Origin: Secundilactobacillus odoratitofui DSM 19909 = JCM 15043
GTDB lineage: Bacteria > Bacillota > Bacilli > Lactobacillales > Lactobacillaceae
Reading direction: 5' to 3'
DNA: 64,000 bases
Assembly (NCBI RefSeq): GCF_001434895.1
Contig: NZ_AZEE01000029.1
Location: 101,267 to 165,266 of the forward strand
Shown here: piece by piece, positions 17,169 to 26,212 of the stretch
How the letters are laid out: each line of letters opens with the position of its first letter
Position numbering within the stretch: the stretch's first letter is position 1
Notes under the pieces: generated by a model
What the model saw: only the letters and a program-made list of their open reading frames with translations
Database searches by the model: none
Told to the model about the DNA's origin: nothing
Translations under genes and position numbers: made by a program

Positions 17169-19436
17169 TCACTTCTCCAAGTGAACATAAAGTTGATATT
17201 TTTCATGATTAACCTGGCATAGTGGCATAATTGAAAGTCCCTTAAGGGTTGCTGTTTCAGAATTTTCTTTCAAACATTGCCTACTAAATTCAAGAAAATT
17301 ATTTTGACTCACGCTTACTGGATTATTCAGTTTAGTTATTACTGCCAGACTATACGGTCCAAATTTCATTGAAGCAGAATCAGGCCGATCGATTAATCTT
17401 TCAAGCTTTGCTATTGGTGTCCAAAATATCTCTAGTTTAAATTTTTTTATTTCGGTTAAATTAACTTGGATATAACCATCAACCATTTTAACTTGAGAAA
17501 GTTTTTTTCCTTCATAGCTTACTCCAGTTATTTTTGCCCACTCTGGAACCCTAATTTTAAGACAATCTTGATTAGGCAAAAAAGCCGTTATCTTTAATCC
17601 AGATAATTCTTTTAAATCAGCATCTAAATCAATATATATATGATGATTTGAATCCTCCACTGTGGATGAAATTGGTAAATTGACCCACACTGTCCGGTTA
17701 TCATAAGCGTATATCGCCTCACCATACTTAAAATGATTTTCTAAACCTGTTCCGTGGCAGCAAGTATTATCAACATCAAATTGTTTCTGCTCCCCATATC
17801 CAGTTGGCATAAAGTATGTACTTCCACCACTTGAATCTTGGGCGCTGCTTGCAGCTATGTGATTAAACGTTGCATTTTCGTAGTACGCCATTTTGGCCGC
17901 ACTCGGATCAAATTCAAACAACTTTTTAGTTAGTTTTAGCATATTATAGGTTGCACACGTCTCGGCAGAATCACTTCCTAGTCGTTGACCAAGTTCATCA
18001 CGTCCCTGAAATAATTCACTTTTTCCAACACCCCCAAATGAATAAGTATGATGTTGAACTACCGTTTGCCAGAAGAAGTCAGCCATCTTAAAGTAAGGTA
18101 ATTCATGAGTAACTTTATATATTTCAAGTAGTCCAATTACCTGTGGAATGTGTTGATTTGCGTGCATCCCATCTAGCGCATCAATACTTGCCGCTAGTGG
18201 TGTCATTAACCGATCATGATTAAATAATTTAGCTGTTTGGACGTACTTAGTTTGTTGGGTAATTTCAGTTAATTGAGCAAGCGACTCGTTAATCCCGCCA
18301 AATTCTCCTGCAATATAAGTTTCCCACATGTGATTACGTTTTTTATAACTTAGCTTTGATAGTCTTTCATTAACCCAATCACCAATTTTGCAAGCTACAC
18401 TCAAAGCCGGTTGATTATGGCAATAGTGGTAAATATCAATTAACCCACTTAAAATTTTATGAAGTGTATAATAAGGCGCCCAAATATTAGGATAAGTCGC
18501 GCCAGCTTCTAATTCATCAAATTGTTTTTCACTATATGCTCCTAAATAGCCTTCATGAAATTTCAACTGTTTAGAAAAATTATTTTGAATTTCAGTCAGA
18601 CTTGAAATCATATAGGTGGCTTTCTTCAAAATTTTTGAATCATGAGTAGCAGCATAACAAAGGGCTAACGCAGATAAGTAATGTCCTGTAGTGTGTCCTC
18701 GCAGTAATGAATCTGGTGCATCCCACCCAATTAGGGGGTGTCCAGAAACAACCGGCAATCCAGCGGCTTGACGAAAATTATAAAGATAATCATCCGGATT
18801 ACTTTGCTGTAAAAATTTCAGTCGTGCTTGCTGTAAATTATAAAAAATAGTTCCCTCTTTCAAAGAAATATTCTCTAACGGTTCAAACCACAGTTTTCTT
18901 TGTGGCAATTTCTCTGTTGAATCTTCCGAAGTAACGTTCACACAAAATTTAAATGGAAAATCAACTTCTCGAAAATTACCTTTAAATTCATATTGACCCT
19001 TCTGAAAGGTATGGCCTTTTAAATCGATTTTCGGCCATGAAACTGCTAAGCTAATCAATCGATTTTCATCAGTTTTTACTGGTAACCAAGCTGGCAGATA
19101 AAACTGTTTGTTTGCCTTTACTTTGATTGACGTTAAGCATACTGAACTTATTTTAACTGACAGCGGCATTTGCAAAATTGTGATGTTAAATAATTTCGTC
19201 AGTAAAAATTGTCCATGTTTAATAATCGCCGTTAACTTCACCGTGCGATTACCTATACCATGCCTTGGTCGATGAACCCTACCGGTAATCTCAATGAATC
19301 GATTATCATTCGTTTTCCAACTAATGTTTGAACCATACTTACCCCGTGAGGGTAATTCGAGATTAAAGGTGACTGTTTTTAAGTTTCCAAGATTCAATGA
19401 TGCAAAATCAAGTTGCACATATTGTTTATCATCCAC
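17169..19436 (-). CDS. GH127 beta-L-arabinofuranosidase
   Basis: The protein of about 755 residues has an N-terminal beta-sandwich part (about 1-190) with two Ig-like units, then a GH127 (DUF1680) barrel with GWDAPDSLLRGHTTGHYL. The zinc/catalytic ligands known from Bifidobacterium longum HypBA1 are all present: Glu and Cys in AETCATYNML and the Cys pair in CCHGTGLE. It has no signal peptide, so it is cytoplasmic and needs imported substrate. HypBA1 releases arabinose from hydroxyproline-linked beta-arabinosides of plant extensins. The start is a GTG with AGGAG 8 nt upstream; the upstream ATG at 19463 lies inside a terminator hairpin. Confidence 0.88.
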   Translation of the reverse strand: MDDKQYVQLDFASLNLGNLKTVTFNLELPSRGKYGSNISWKTNDNRFIEITGRVHRPRHGIGNRTVKLTAIIKHGQFLLTKLFNITILQMPLSVKISSVCLTSIKVKANKQFYLPAWLPVKTDENRLISLAVSWPKIDLKGHTFQKGQYEFKGNFREVDFPFKFCVNVTSEDSTEKLPQRKLWFEPLENISLKEGTIFYNLQQARLKFLQQSNPDDYLYNFRQAAGLPVVSGHPLIGWDAPDSLLRGHTTGHYLSALALCYAATHDSKILKKATYMISSLTEIQNNFSKQLKFHEGYLGAYSEKQFDELEAGATYPNIWAPYYTLHKILSGLIDIYHYCHNQPALSVACKIGDWVNERLSKLSYKKRNHMWETYIAGEFGGINESLAQLTEITQQTKYVQTAKLFNHDRLMTPLAASIDALDGMHANQHIPQVIGLLEIYKVTHELPYFKMADFFWQTVVQHHTYSFGGVGKSELFQGRDELGQRLGSDSAETCATYNMLKLTKKLFEFDPSAAKMAYYENATFNHIAASSAQDSSGGSTYFMPTGYGEQKQFDVDNTCCHGTGLENHFKYGEAIYAYDNRTVWVNLPISSTVEDSNHHIYIDLDADLKELSGLKITAFLPNQDCLKIRVPEWAKITGVSYEGKKLSQVKMVDGYIQVNLTEIKKFKLEIFWTPIAKLERLIDRPDSASMKFGPYSLAVITKLNNPVSVSQNNFLEFSRQCLKENSETATLKGLSIMPLCQVNHEKYQLYVHLEK

Positions 19437-19449
19437 ACCCATCACTCCT

Positions 19450-19473
19450 AAAAAAGAGCCCATAAATGAGCTC
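19450..19473 (-). terminator. Terminator between oppA-like gene and GH127 gene
   Basis: GAGCTC-ATTTAT-GGGCTC followed by TTTTTT on the minus strand lies 12 bp after the binding-protein stop, and overlaps the region just upstream of the GH127 ribosome binding site. It would limit read-through into GH127. Confidence 0.65.
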
Positions 19474-19484
19474 TTACCATAACT

Positions 19485-21113
19485 TTATTTTAAATAAGCA
19501 CGTGTATAATCATATTCGCCTACGGAGTGATAAAGAACACCTTTTAGCTTATGGTTAACCAAATGACTTTCCACGTTGTTATACAAAGGCACAATTGGTG
19601 CTGTTTCATTCAATCGCTTTTCAGCTGCTCTCAAATTTTTCCAATAGTAACTGGTACTTGAAGCTTTAGTACTTGTTAGATTTTTTGCATATTGGTTAAA
19701 TTTAGCATCATTATATTTACCGTAATTTTGTGGATTGCCCTTTTCCATAATCGTCAAATAACTAATGGGATCGCCAAAGTCAGCTACCCAGCCAGTTTGG
19801 TAACCATCAAAATCACCTGCGCTTTGCTTTTCAACTGCCGCTTTGCTTGGCAAGTTTGAAGCGTTCACTTTAATATTATTTGTACCAAGTTCCTGTTGAT
19901 ATTCACCCTGCAAGAATTGTGCTAATTCTTTGTAGTTGGTAGTATCTGGACCAACAATCGTAATTTTCACAGGACCCTTCAAGCCGCTTTCTTGCATGCC
20001 CTGTTTCCACAGCTTTTTAGCCTTAGTAACATTGAAGCTTTCTTTTTGACTTGTTTCAGTACCAAAATCTTTACCAGTCGTTGGATCAGTTGTTAAATTC
20101 GTCGAAACCATAGTTGATGATGGTGTTGATCCGTCAGCAACAATCTTTTTAACCAACCGTTCACGATTAACTGCCAAACTCAAGGCCTGACGCATTTTCA
20201 CATTATTCAAAGGTTGACCTGATGCTGTATTTAGCATCAAATATGCTGAATTTGCTTTTTGTACATGCTTTAAATTTTTATTCTTTTGAACGCCCATTGC
20301 CGTTACACCCGTTAAAACAGCGTCATCCAATTTTCCTTCTGAAAACATGTTATGAGCTGTGTTAGGGTCTTTAACAACTTTCATGTTAATTGTTGAAAGT
20401 TTGATTGCCTTTTTATCATAGTATCGGCTATTCTTTGATAACTTCCACGATTCTTCCGAACCAGTCCAACCCTTAACCGTAAATGGTCCATCATAATACA
20501 TCTTCGCTGAGCTCGTCCCGTACGTATTGCCAAATTTTTTAATTGCGTCCTGACTTTGCGGTAAAAATGCTGCCATAGTCATCATCTTATTAAAATATGG
20601 CATTGGATGCTCAAGATCTACCCGCAATGTGTATTTATTAACTGCCTTAACACCCAAAGTTTTATACGATTTTTTTCCTGCCGTGATTTGATCTGCGTTC
20701 TTAATCCCCGAGAATATGTAGTTGTAACCTGATTTTGCTTTGGGAGATACTGAACGCTTCCACGCATTTTCAAAATCTTTCGCAGTTACGCTGCTCCCAT
20801 TACTCCACTTTGCGTTTTTCCGGAGATGAAAAGTATATGTTTTGCCACCATTTGTGGGCTTTACAACCTTTGTTGCAATTCCTGGAGCTGGTTCATTTTT
20901 TGAATTAGACCGATAAATACCTTCCATAGAGTTAGTTAGCACGGTCCATTGTGTCATCTCAGCGGCATTACTTGTATCAAGTGATGTCAAATCAGCTTGT
21001 TGCATTAATGTTATTTGTTGTTTACTACTACTTGTCTTACTATTCCCACAGGCAGCCAACAAAATCATACTGGCACTAACACCAGCAATACTCAACCATT
21101 TTTTCCTATTCAT
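19485..21113 (-). CDS. Oligopeptide ABC transporter substrate-binding lipoprotein (OppA family)
   Basis: The 542-residue lipoprotein has its lipobox at LLAACG (about residues 18-23) and an SBP family 5 fold with FHLRKNAKWSNGSSVTAKDF and the late VPLYNNVESHLVN. It captures extracellular peptides for an Opp permease; no permease or ATPase genes are adjacent, so it is an orphan that must share a core encoded elsewhere. It lies 19 bp downstream of a prolidase gene and just upstream of GH127. It is a close paralogue of the protein at 28592-30244, also paired with a proline peptidase. Confidence 0.9.
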   Translation of the reverse strand: MNRKKWLSIAGVSASMILLAACGNSKTSSSKQQITLMQQADLTSLDTSNAAEMTQWTVLTNSMEGIYRSNSKNEPAPGIATKVVKPTNGGKTYTFHLRKNAKWSNGSSVTAKDFENAWKRSVSPKAKSGYNYIFSGIKNADQITAGKKSYKTLGVKAVNKYTLRVDLEHPMPYFNKMMTMAAFLPQSQDAIKKFGNTYGTSSAKMYYDGPFTVKGWTGSEESWKLSKNSRYYDKKAIKLSTINMKVVKDPNTAHNMFSEGKLDDAVLTGVTAMGVQKNKNLKHVQKANSAYLMLNTASGQPLNNVKMRQALSLAVNRERLVKKIVADGSTPSSTMVSTNLTTDPTTGKDFGTETSQKESFNVTKAKKLWKQGMQESGLKGPVKITIVGPDTTNYKELAQFLQGEYQQELGTNNIKVNASNLPSKAAVEKQSAGDFDGYQTGWVADFGDPISYLTIMEKGNPQNYGKYNDAKFNQYAKNLTSTKASSTSYYWKNLRAAEKRLNETAPIVPLYNNVESHLVNHKLKGVLYHSVGEYDYTRAYLK

Positions 21114-21132
21114 ATGTCTATTCCCCTTTGTT

Positions 21133-22206
21133 TTATGACAATATTTGCAACTCCCGTGTTGCAGTCGTTAATCGCTCATTACCATCTGGCGTAACTAATA
21201 AATCGTCTTCGATTCGCACACCACCCTTATTTGGTAAATAAACGCCTGGCTCAACAGTCATTACATTTCTAGCCTGCAAAACGTTACTTTCATAACGGGG
21301 CCCAAAATTCGGTGTTTCGTGGATATCCAATCCAATACCATGACCACTTCCATGATTATAAAAATCGCCATATCCCTGTGCAGCAATATAATCACGTCCA
21401 GCAGCATCAACGGCTTTACCATTGGCACCAGGTTTGATTGCTCTAAACATACGATCCTGGGCTTCATGGACAACATTGTAAACATGTCTAAGCTCCTCGC
21501 CAGGGTCACCAATTGAAAAAGTTCGTGTCATATCAGACGTATAGTCGTTAACGTAGAAACCAAAATCTACCGTAATCATTTCATTACGATTAATTTCTTT
21601 GTCAGTAGCAAATCCATGTGGTAACGCAGAGCGATAACCACTAGCAACAATCGTGTCAAAACTTGGTTTTTGGGCACCGTGTTGTAACATCCAATTATTA
21701 AGCCAATTTGCTACCTGTAATTCTGTCATACCGGGTTCAACATGTTTTAGTAACTCTGGAAAAGCCTGACTCGCCAATTCTGTTGACTGACGCAAACGAT
21801 GAATTTCCCCATCATCACGATTATGGCGTAACTTTTCAACGACCATTTTTTCAGGTTTTAGTTGCTTCCCAAATAATTGTAACAATTGGTTATACAGCTC
21901 AAAACTCACGGTTGTCTCAAAACCCACAGTTTGAGCCTTCTTGCTACTTAGATATTGTTGTGCAACATCATAGTAATCACGAGTTATTGATAATTCTATT
22001 TCCTTTGGTAAGGCATCCTCCAATTCTTCACGGTATCGTGCATCCGTTACGAAGCGTTGTCCATCCCTGGAGACTGCCAAACATCCATCACCCTGTAATC
22101 CATCAAAGTTTAACAAATACTTCAAGTTGAACTTATCCGTGACAACAAATCCATCAATATGTAAATTATCAAACTGTGCCCTAAGTTTCTCAATTCTGTC
22201 GAGCAT
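21133..22206 (-). CDS. M24 Xaa-Pro peptidase (prolidase/aminopeptidase P type)
   Basis: The 357-residue cytoplasmic metallopeptidase has a creatinase-like N-terminal domain (about 1-125) and a C-terminal pita-bread domain. The five metal ligands are visible: two Asp in TVDFGFYVNDYTSDMTRTF, His in HGSGHGIGLDIHE, Glu in MTVEPGVYLP and Glu in GVRIEDDLLVT. It cleaves Xaa-Pro bonds in imported peptides. The strong ribosome binding site GGGAGGGACG precedes the start. It heads an operon with a peptide-binding lipoprotein and GH127. Whether it is PepQ (dipeptidase) or an aminopeptidase P cannot be decided by eye. Confidence 0.9.
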   Translation of the reverse strand: MLDRIEKLRAQFDNLHIDGFVVTDKFNLKYLLNFDGLQGDGCLAVSRDGQRFVTDARYREELEDALPKEIELSITRDYYDVAQQYLSSKKAQTVGFETTVSFELYNQLLQLFGKQLKPEKMVVEKLRHNRDDGEIHRLRQSTELASQAFPELLKHVEPGMTELQVANWLNNWMLQHGAQKPSFDTIVASGYRSALPHGFATDKEINRNEMITVDFGFYVNDYTSDMTRTFSIGDPGEELRHVYNVVHEAQDRMFRAIKPGANGKAVDAAGRDYIAAQGYGDFYNHGSGHGIGLDIHETPNFGPRYESNVLQARNVMTVEPGVYLPNKGGVRIEDDLLVTPDGNERLTTATRELQILS

Positions 22207-22347
22207 ATCGTCCCTCCCTCATTAAATACAAATTATTTGCTAATCTAATTTTAATTAATTAACGAGATTAATATAACACCGCCTTTTTTAATAATCAAGA
22301 TATTACCAATAAATTATGTAATCAGATAGATTTATAAATGATCAGAT

Positions 22348-22376
22348 TTGATAAATGAATCATTACCTTTTATAAT
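22348..22376 (+). promoter_or_regulatory. Promoter of the MFS gene
   Basis: TTGATA (22348-22353) and TATAAT (22371-22376) are separated by exactly 17 bp, 40 bp before the MFS start codon. The 209-bp divergent region must also hold the prolidase operon promoter. Confidence 0.8.
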
Positions 22377-22415
22377 TGATTACTAATTTAAGCACTTAAT
22401 TAAGGAGGCGAACCT

Positions 22416-23597
22416 ATGCCCAATCTAAAATTACGCTGGTTAGCATTGAGTACGCTTATCAGTAGTTTAGGAATGAGCTTCATCTGGCCACTCACTAGTG
22501 TCTACTTACATAATCAGTTACATATTTCTTTGACTACAATTGGCGTTGTGCTATTAATAAATTCTGTTACCAGCGTACTGGGAAGCTCACTTGGCGGAAT
22601 TTTGTATGATAGATTTAATCCTTTTTACTTGTTAATTTACAGTGTTTCCGCAACCTTCGTCATTTTATGTGGATTATCCATTTGGCACAGCTGGCCTTTT
22701 TTTAGCTTTTGGTTAGGCTTACTGGGCTTTTGTTCTGGTTGGAACATTGCCCTTCTAAACTCAATTAGCACAAGTATCCGTAACATATCAAGTAAGCGAG
22801 TATTCAACGTACTATATCTTTTCCAAAACCTAGGCGTTGTCATTGGTAGCTCACTCGTAGGTTATTTTTATTCAATTAGCGTAACACTTCTATTTGCTGT
22901 TGCAGCTGTGTTGTTTTTAGGACTCATCGTCGTCATTTTAGTTAATTTTCAGGGCATTAACTCATCAAGATCAATTGATCACCAAGCGCATTTACATAAA
23001 AAGGTTGTTAAATTACCAATTAATAATCAAATCTTTCTCAGCATTCTGTTCATTGCGCTTTTAATCATCTGGGTTATGTACCAACAATGGACGTCTAACG
23101 TTTCCGTTTATATGACTGAGCTCGGTTTCCCGCTTTCGAAGTATAGTATTCTTTGGACAATTAATGCAGGTGGCATTGTACTCATTCAATTGATATTAAG
23201 TTATTTAAATCAGTACAACTTCACCAGTCAAGAACAAATTATTTTCGGAATTTCTTCACTAACTATCTCTTTCGTGGTCTTGATATTCGCAAACCAATAC
23301 ATTGGCTTTGTTATAGCCATGCTCCTACTGACTCTTGGTGAAGCAACTGCTTTTCCAGCAATTCCGGCACTAGTCAATCGACTCAGTAGCCGCAACGCTA
23401 AAGGAAAGTATCAGGGAGCTGTTAATGCCTGGGCATCTGCAGGAAGAGCACTTGGTCCACTTATTGGTGGCATCATCATTGAAACAACTTCATATATCTG
23501 GTTGTTTAAAATTGCCGTTATTTTATATATTGTTGTTTTTATACTAGTTCTATCCTGTCTAAAAATACTAAATGGGAAACTTACTTATTTTGACTAA
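22416..23597 (+). CDS. Major facilitator superfamily transporter
   Basis: This 393-residue membrane protein has about 12 hydrophobic segments. The MFS inter-helix motif is seen as SLGGILYDRFNPFYLL after helix 2, with a second-half counterpart near LVNRLSSRNAKGKYQGA. The family includes drug exporters and sugar or peptide importers, and the substrate cannot be told. It is transcribed divergently from the prolidase-OppA-GH127 operon and could take part in the same pathway. The start has AAGGAGG 8 nt upstream. It has an ideal sigma-A promoter. Confidence 0.85.
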   Translation: MPNLKLRWLALSTLISSLGMSFIWPLTSVYLHNQLHISLTTIGVVLLINSVTSVLGSSLGGILYDRFNPFYLLIYSVSATFVILCGLSIWHSWPFFSFWLGLLGFCSGWNIALLNSISTSIRNISSKRVFNVLYLFQNLGVVIGSSLVGYFYSISVTLLFAVAAVLFLGLIVVILVNFQGINSSRSIDHQAHLHKKVVKLPINNQIFLSILFIALLIIWVMYQQWTSNVSVYMTELGFPLSKYSILWTINAGGIVLIQLILSYLNQYNFTSQEQIIFGISSLTISFVVLIFANQYIGFVIAMLLLTLGEATAFPAIPALVNRLSSRNAKGKYQGAVNAWASAGRALGPLIGGIIIETTSYIWLFKIAVILYIVVFILVLSCLKILNGKLTYFD

Positions 23598-23628
23598 AAT
23601 TCTCTTGAATTGTAAAGGATACAACTCT

Positions 23629-23671
23629 AAAAGGCACAACAACAATCTATTGACTGTTGTTGTGCCTTTTT
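23629..23671. terminator. Bidirectional terminator after the MFS gene
   Basis: AAAAGGCACAACAACA pairs with TGTTGTTGTGCCTTTTT around a 10-nt loop. Confidence 0.85.
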
Positions 23672-23697
23672 AAAAGTGTTTAAGAAACTTTCATTTT

Positions 23698-23838
23698 CTA
23701 CAACGAAATCTGCCTCATCACCATCAAAACAATCGTGATTGCGGCACCACTACAAATCAGTATCCTTGCTGAAAGCTCTAACTTATTGAAGTATTTCCCC
23801 TTATCCCGCTTTAAAGTTGCGGCGTAAATAGTCATACC
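23698..23838 (-). pseudogene. Decayed 3' end of a duplicated APC antiporter gene
   Basis: The sequence is nearly the same as the 3' end of the antiporter gene at 26213: by eye about nine mismatches in about 120 positions, including the TAG stop. On the minus strand it still reads in frame, giving KLELSARILICSGAAITIVL and then MVMRQISL, against KLELSATVLICSGAAITIAL and MVMGQISL in the intact gene. Homology stops abruptly at about 23836, with nothing of the upstream 1.3 kb. It is a truncated relic with no start and no function as a transporter. Confidence 0.85.
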
Positions 23839-23867
23839 TCCATTGATTCTCTCAACTAGAAATAACG

Positions 23868-24371
23868 TTATCTCTTAAAATCGTAGCCTAAAACATTTTC
23901 GCTGTAATGAAGATTTCCTTTACTGTTAAGGCTGGCGTAGGCAACGGCACCGTTATCGCTGTTTTTCTTATAGCCCTTAGTTGGTGTAAAGCCGTATAAA
24001 CCCTTTAACTTAGTTTTGTAGACCCTGTTATACTTGTTGTTTTCAATCAAATGCTTGTATGGATGCTTTTTCGTACCACCCCAGTGGTGGAAGTAGCTTC
24101 CTTTACCCGATTTGGTTAGTTTAACAATATATGTGTCCATCACACCGACCTTACCGTGCACCTGCTTAGCAGAATAATAGTACTGTTGTTTCCAGGTTCG
24201 TGCCATCTTTTTAAGGGTTGTCGTTTTAGACGTGAGTGGTACGTATTCACCTTCCGATAAATTCTCCCACTTACTGGTTTTGGCGTTAGCATTCTGCTGC
24301 GTTAAGTTATCGAATGTTGCGAGTGCGGCAACAGCAACAACTGCAGTTAATAATGTTTTAAATTTAGTCAT
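23868..24371 (-). CDS. Small secreted protein, unknown
   Basis: The precursor of about 167 residues has a signal peptide (MTKFKTLLTAVVAVAALATF, cleavage near ANA at about residue 32). The mature part is basic and rich in Tyr, Lys and Gly, with no cysteine. I start at the ATG at 24371 with GAGGA 5 nt upstream; the GTG at 24389 lacks a ribosome binding site. No family is recognised. It belongs to a set of three consecutive minus-strand secreted-protein genes between the intact antiporter gene and its duplicated tail. Confidence 0.7.
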   Translation of the reverse strand: MTKFKTLLTAVVAVAALATFDNLTQQNANAKTSKWENLSEGEYVPLTSKTTTLKKMARTWKQQYYYSAKQVHGKVGVMDTYIVKLTKSGKGSYFHHWGGTKKHPYKHLIENNKYNRVYKTKLKGLYGFTPTKGYKKNSDNGAVAYASLNSKGNLHYSENVLGYDFKR

Positions 24372-24405
24372 TTTTATCCTCGATTTCACTCAAATTCAAT
24401 CAACT

Positions 24406-25311
24406 TTACCAATCCATCTTGTACGATAAATTACTCCGATTAAATTCGTTAATTAACTCGTACAGATACGTTGAAAAATCGTCGGCATCAACGAAACCAG
24501 AATCATTTTCGTGTGCTTCATAATAGTCTTGGTATTCCTTTTGCGACATCTTTGACTGTTTCAATATCTGTCGATAGGCTGCATCAATTCTCTTGGGGCT
24601 AACGAGTTCTTGCACAATTCGTGGTCGGAAATATTGATAAACTTTCACTAAGAACTTGTTGTTTTCTACAGGCCAATAGTCGGCGTCCTCAGTCTCAATC
24701 AGATCAGATTCTGAAACCGCATCACTCATGACAAGTTGAACTGGCGTAAAATCTTCTGCTGCCATTTTTTTCATATTTGCTCCAGTTAGTGGCAGCCACA
24801 GTTGCGTCCAACTATAGCCACTATAAGCGTATCCCGTGACAACTTTTTTCAACTCTGCTCGCGCACGCTGACGATCATTACTGGTCCGCAAATTGTCAAT
24901 CGCCTTATCCATGAAAGCAATGTCCTTTTTCCGCTGTGTATCACTCATTTTGTGATACAAATTCTTATGCCACGTCCAACCCGCTAATGGCGCATCAGAT
25001 ATTTCGTCAATTTGTGGAATGTACGACCCCACACCGTAGTAAATTGCGTGCTTACCGCTGGGCGTAATCACATGGGCCTTGTACTTTGTCCCAAAAATAG
25101 TTGTTTTATGACGATACTTTGAGGTCACCTTTTTCTTAAAATCTGAACGCCAGATGGTGCCCTTTACCCTGTAACGCTTCGGATTCGACACCCGCGTTAT
25201 TTTGGTGATCTTATATTTACCCTTTGCAGATGCCTGATCACGCATGCTCCCTAACGCAAACACCATGGCTATGACTGCAAGTAAAATCGAAAAAACTTTT
25301 ATTCGTTTCAT
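24406..25311 (-). CDS. Secreted protein, unknown
   Basis: The precursor of about 301 residues starts at the ATG at 25311 with GGGGAG 6 nt upstream. A signal peptide (MKRIKVFSILLAVIAMVFAL) ends near ASA at about residue 29. The N-terminal half is basic and beta-like, with an aromatic-rich APLAGWTWHKNLYHK segment. The C-terminal half is more acidic and helical, with YQDYYEAHENDSGFVDADDF. It has no anchor motif. No known domain is recognised. It is the middle gene of the secreted trio. Confidence 0.7.
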   Translation of the reverse strand: MKRIKVFSILLAVIAMVFALGSMRDQASAKGKYKITKITRVSNPKRYRVKGTIWRSDFKKKVTSKYRHKTTIFGTKYKAHVITPSGKHAIYYGVGSYIPQIDEISDAPLAGWTWHKNLYHKMSDTQRKKDIAFMDKAIDNLRTSNDRQRARAELKKVVTGYAYSGYSWTQLWLPLTGANMKKMAAEDFTPVQLVMSDAVSESDLIETEDADYWPVENNKFLVKVYQYFRPRIVQELVSPKRIDAAYRQILKQSKMSQKEYQDYYEAHENDSGFVDADDFSTYLYELINEFNRSNLSYKMDW

Positions 25312-25358
25312 GATGAACTCCCCTATACCCAATCAACAACAATCAACATTAATTTAAC

Positions 25359-25796
25359 TTACCTAACTGCTTTACCGTGATACTTTGGAAAATGATAGAA
25401 CCGCGTCATCGTCCAGTGGCTACTGTTCATGTTTACTGACACTTTCTTAGAACTAAGTTGTTTCACCTTCATATACGTCAATCCGTATTCCTGCCACATG
25501 AAGCCCTTCATACGTAATTGATAGGTCTTCCCCGAACGCTTGTAATAAACACTCGAGCCACCAGTGCTATCTGACTGACTTGGCGTTAAATAAACAGTAT
25601 GTTTAGTACCATGAAGGTAGTAAAATTGCGGTAGTTTTTGATACCCGTACTTGATCTTGGTGCGATAGTATTTTCCCCTTAAGATACTTGGCGTCCCTTT
25701 GTGCCATGTGCTGGCAGTGGCAGTCAAACTTGTCCCCGTAACACCAACCAACGTGGCCACAATCCCAGTTAACAACCACTTATACTTGATATACAT
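25359..25796 (-). CDS. Small secreted protein, unknown
   Basis: This 145-residue precursor has a signal peptide (MYIKYKWLLTGIVATLVGVT, cleavage near TATAS) and a basic Tyr-rich mature part of about 115 residues with no cysteine. The ribosome binding site GAGGGGGAAA precedes the ATG. It has the same style as the next two genes on this strand but no obvious sequence identity. Function unknown; it may be wall-associated through its charge. It is the first gene of the trio and has its own promoter region. Confidence 0.7.
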   Translation of the reverse strand: MYIKYKWLLTGIVATLVGVTGTSLTATASTWHKGTPSILRGKYYRTKIKYGYQKLPQFYYLHGTKHTVYLTPSQSDSTGGSSVYYKRSGKTYQLRMKGFMWQEYGLTYMKVKQLSSKKVSVNMNSSHWTMTRFYHFPKYHGKAVR

Positions 25797-26143
25797 TGTG
25801 TTTCCCCCTCTATGAAATTCAAGCTAACCTATTGATGCAGTTTGAGTAACCTCATAATGAACGGTCAAGATCATCCAAAAAAGCTTGCTCAGTCAATTAA
25901 CTTATACCAGTATAATAGCACAAAACAAGATTAAATTAATGAATAGATAAAATTTTTGTAGAAATACTAGTCAGTTTATGACTAATACTTCAAACGCTAT
26001 CCCCAGTGACTTTGAAAGCAAGTCAAGTTCTTCAATCAATTCATTTGTGTCACGAAAATATGATATTAATTTTCATTTCCACAAAAATTTTGAAAGAATT
26101 AATTTACCGTATTGCTCGTTTTTGTGGTGGAACTCAGAGATAC

Positions 26144-26180
26144 AAAAAAGCACGACAATTTTTGAAAATTTGTCGTGCTT
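26144..26180 (-). terminator. Terminator of the APC antiporter gene
   Basis: AAGCACGACAAAT pairs with TTGTCGTGCTT and is followed by TTTTTT on the minus strand. The rest of 25797-26143 is AT-rich and without a supported gene; a 71-codon plus-strand frame there runs into this hairpin and lacks a ribosome binding site. Confidence 0.8.
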
Positions 26181-26212
26181 AATCAATGATTGAAATTAGT
26201 AGATTCAACGTC

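Noticed and set aside
25978-26193. 71-codon plus-strand frame upstream of the antiporter terminator
   Set aside because: No ribosome binding site, low-complexity Ser-rich product, and its end runs into the minus-strand terminator hairpin.
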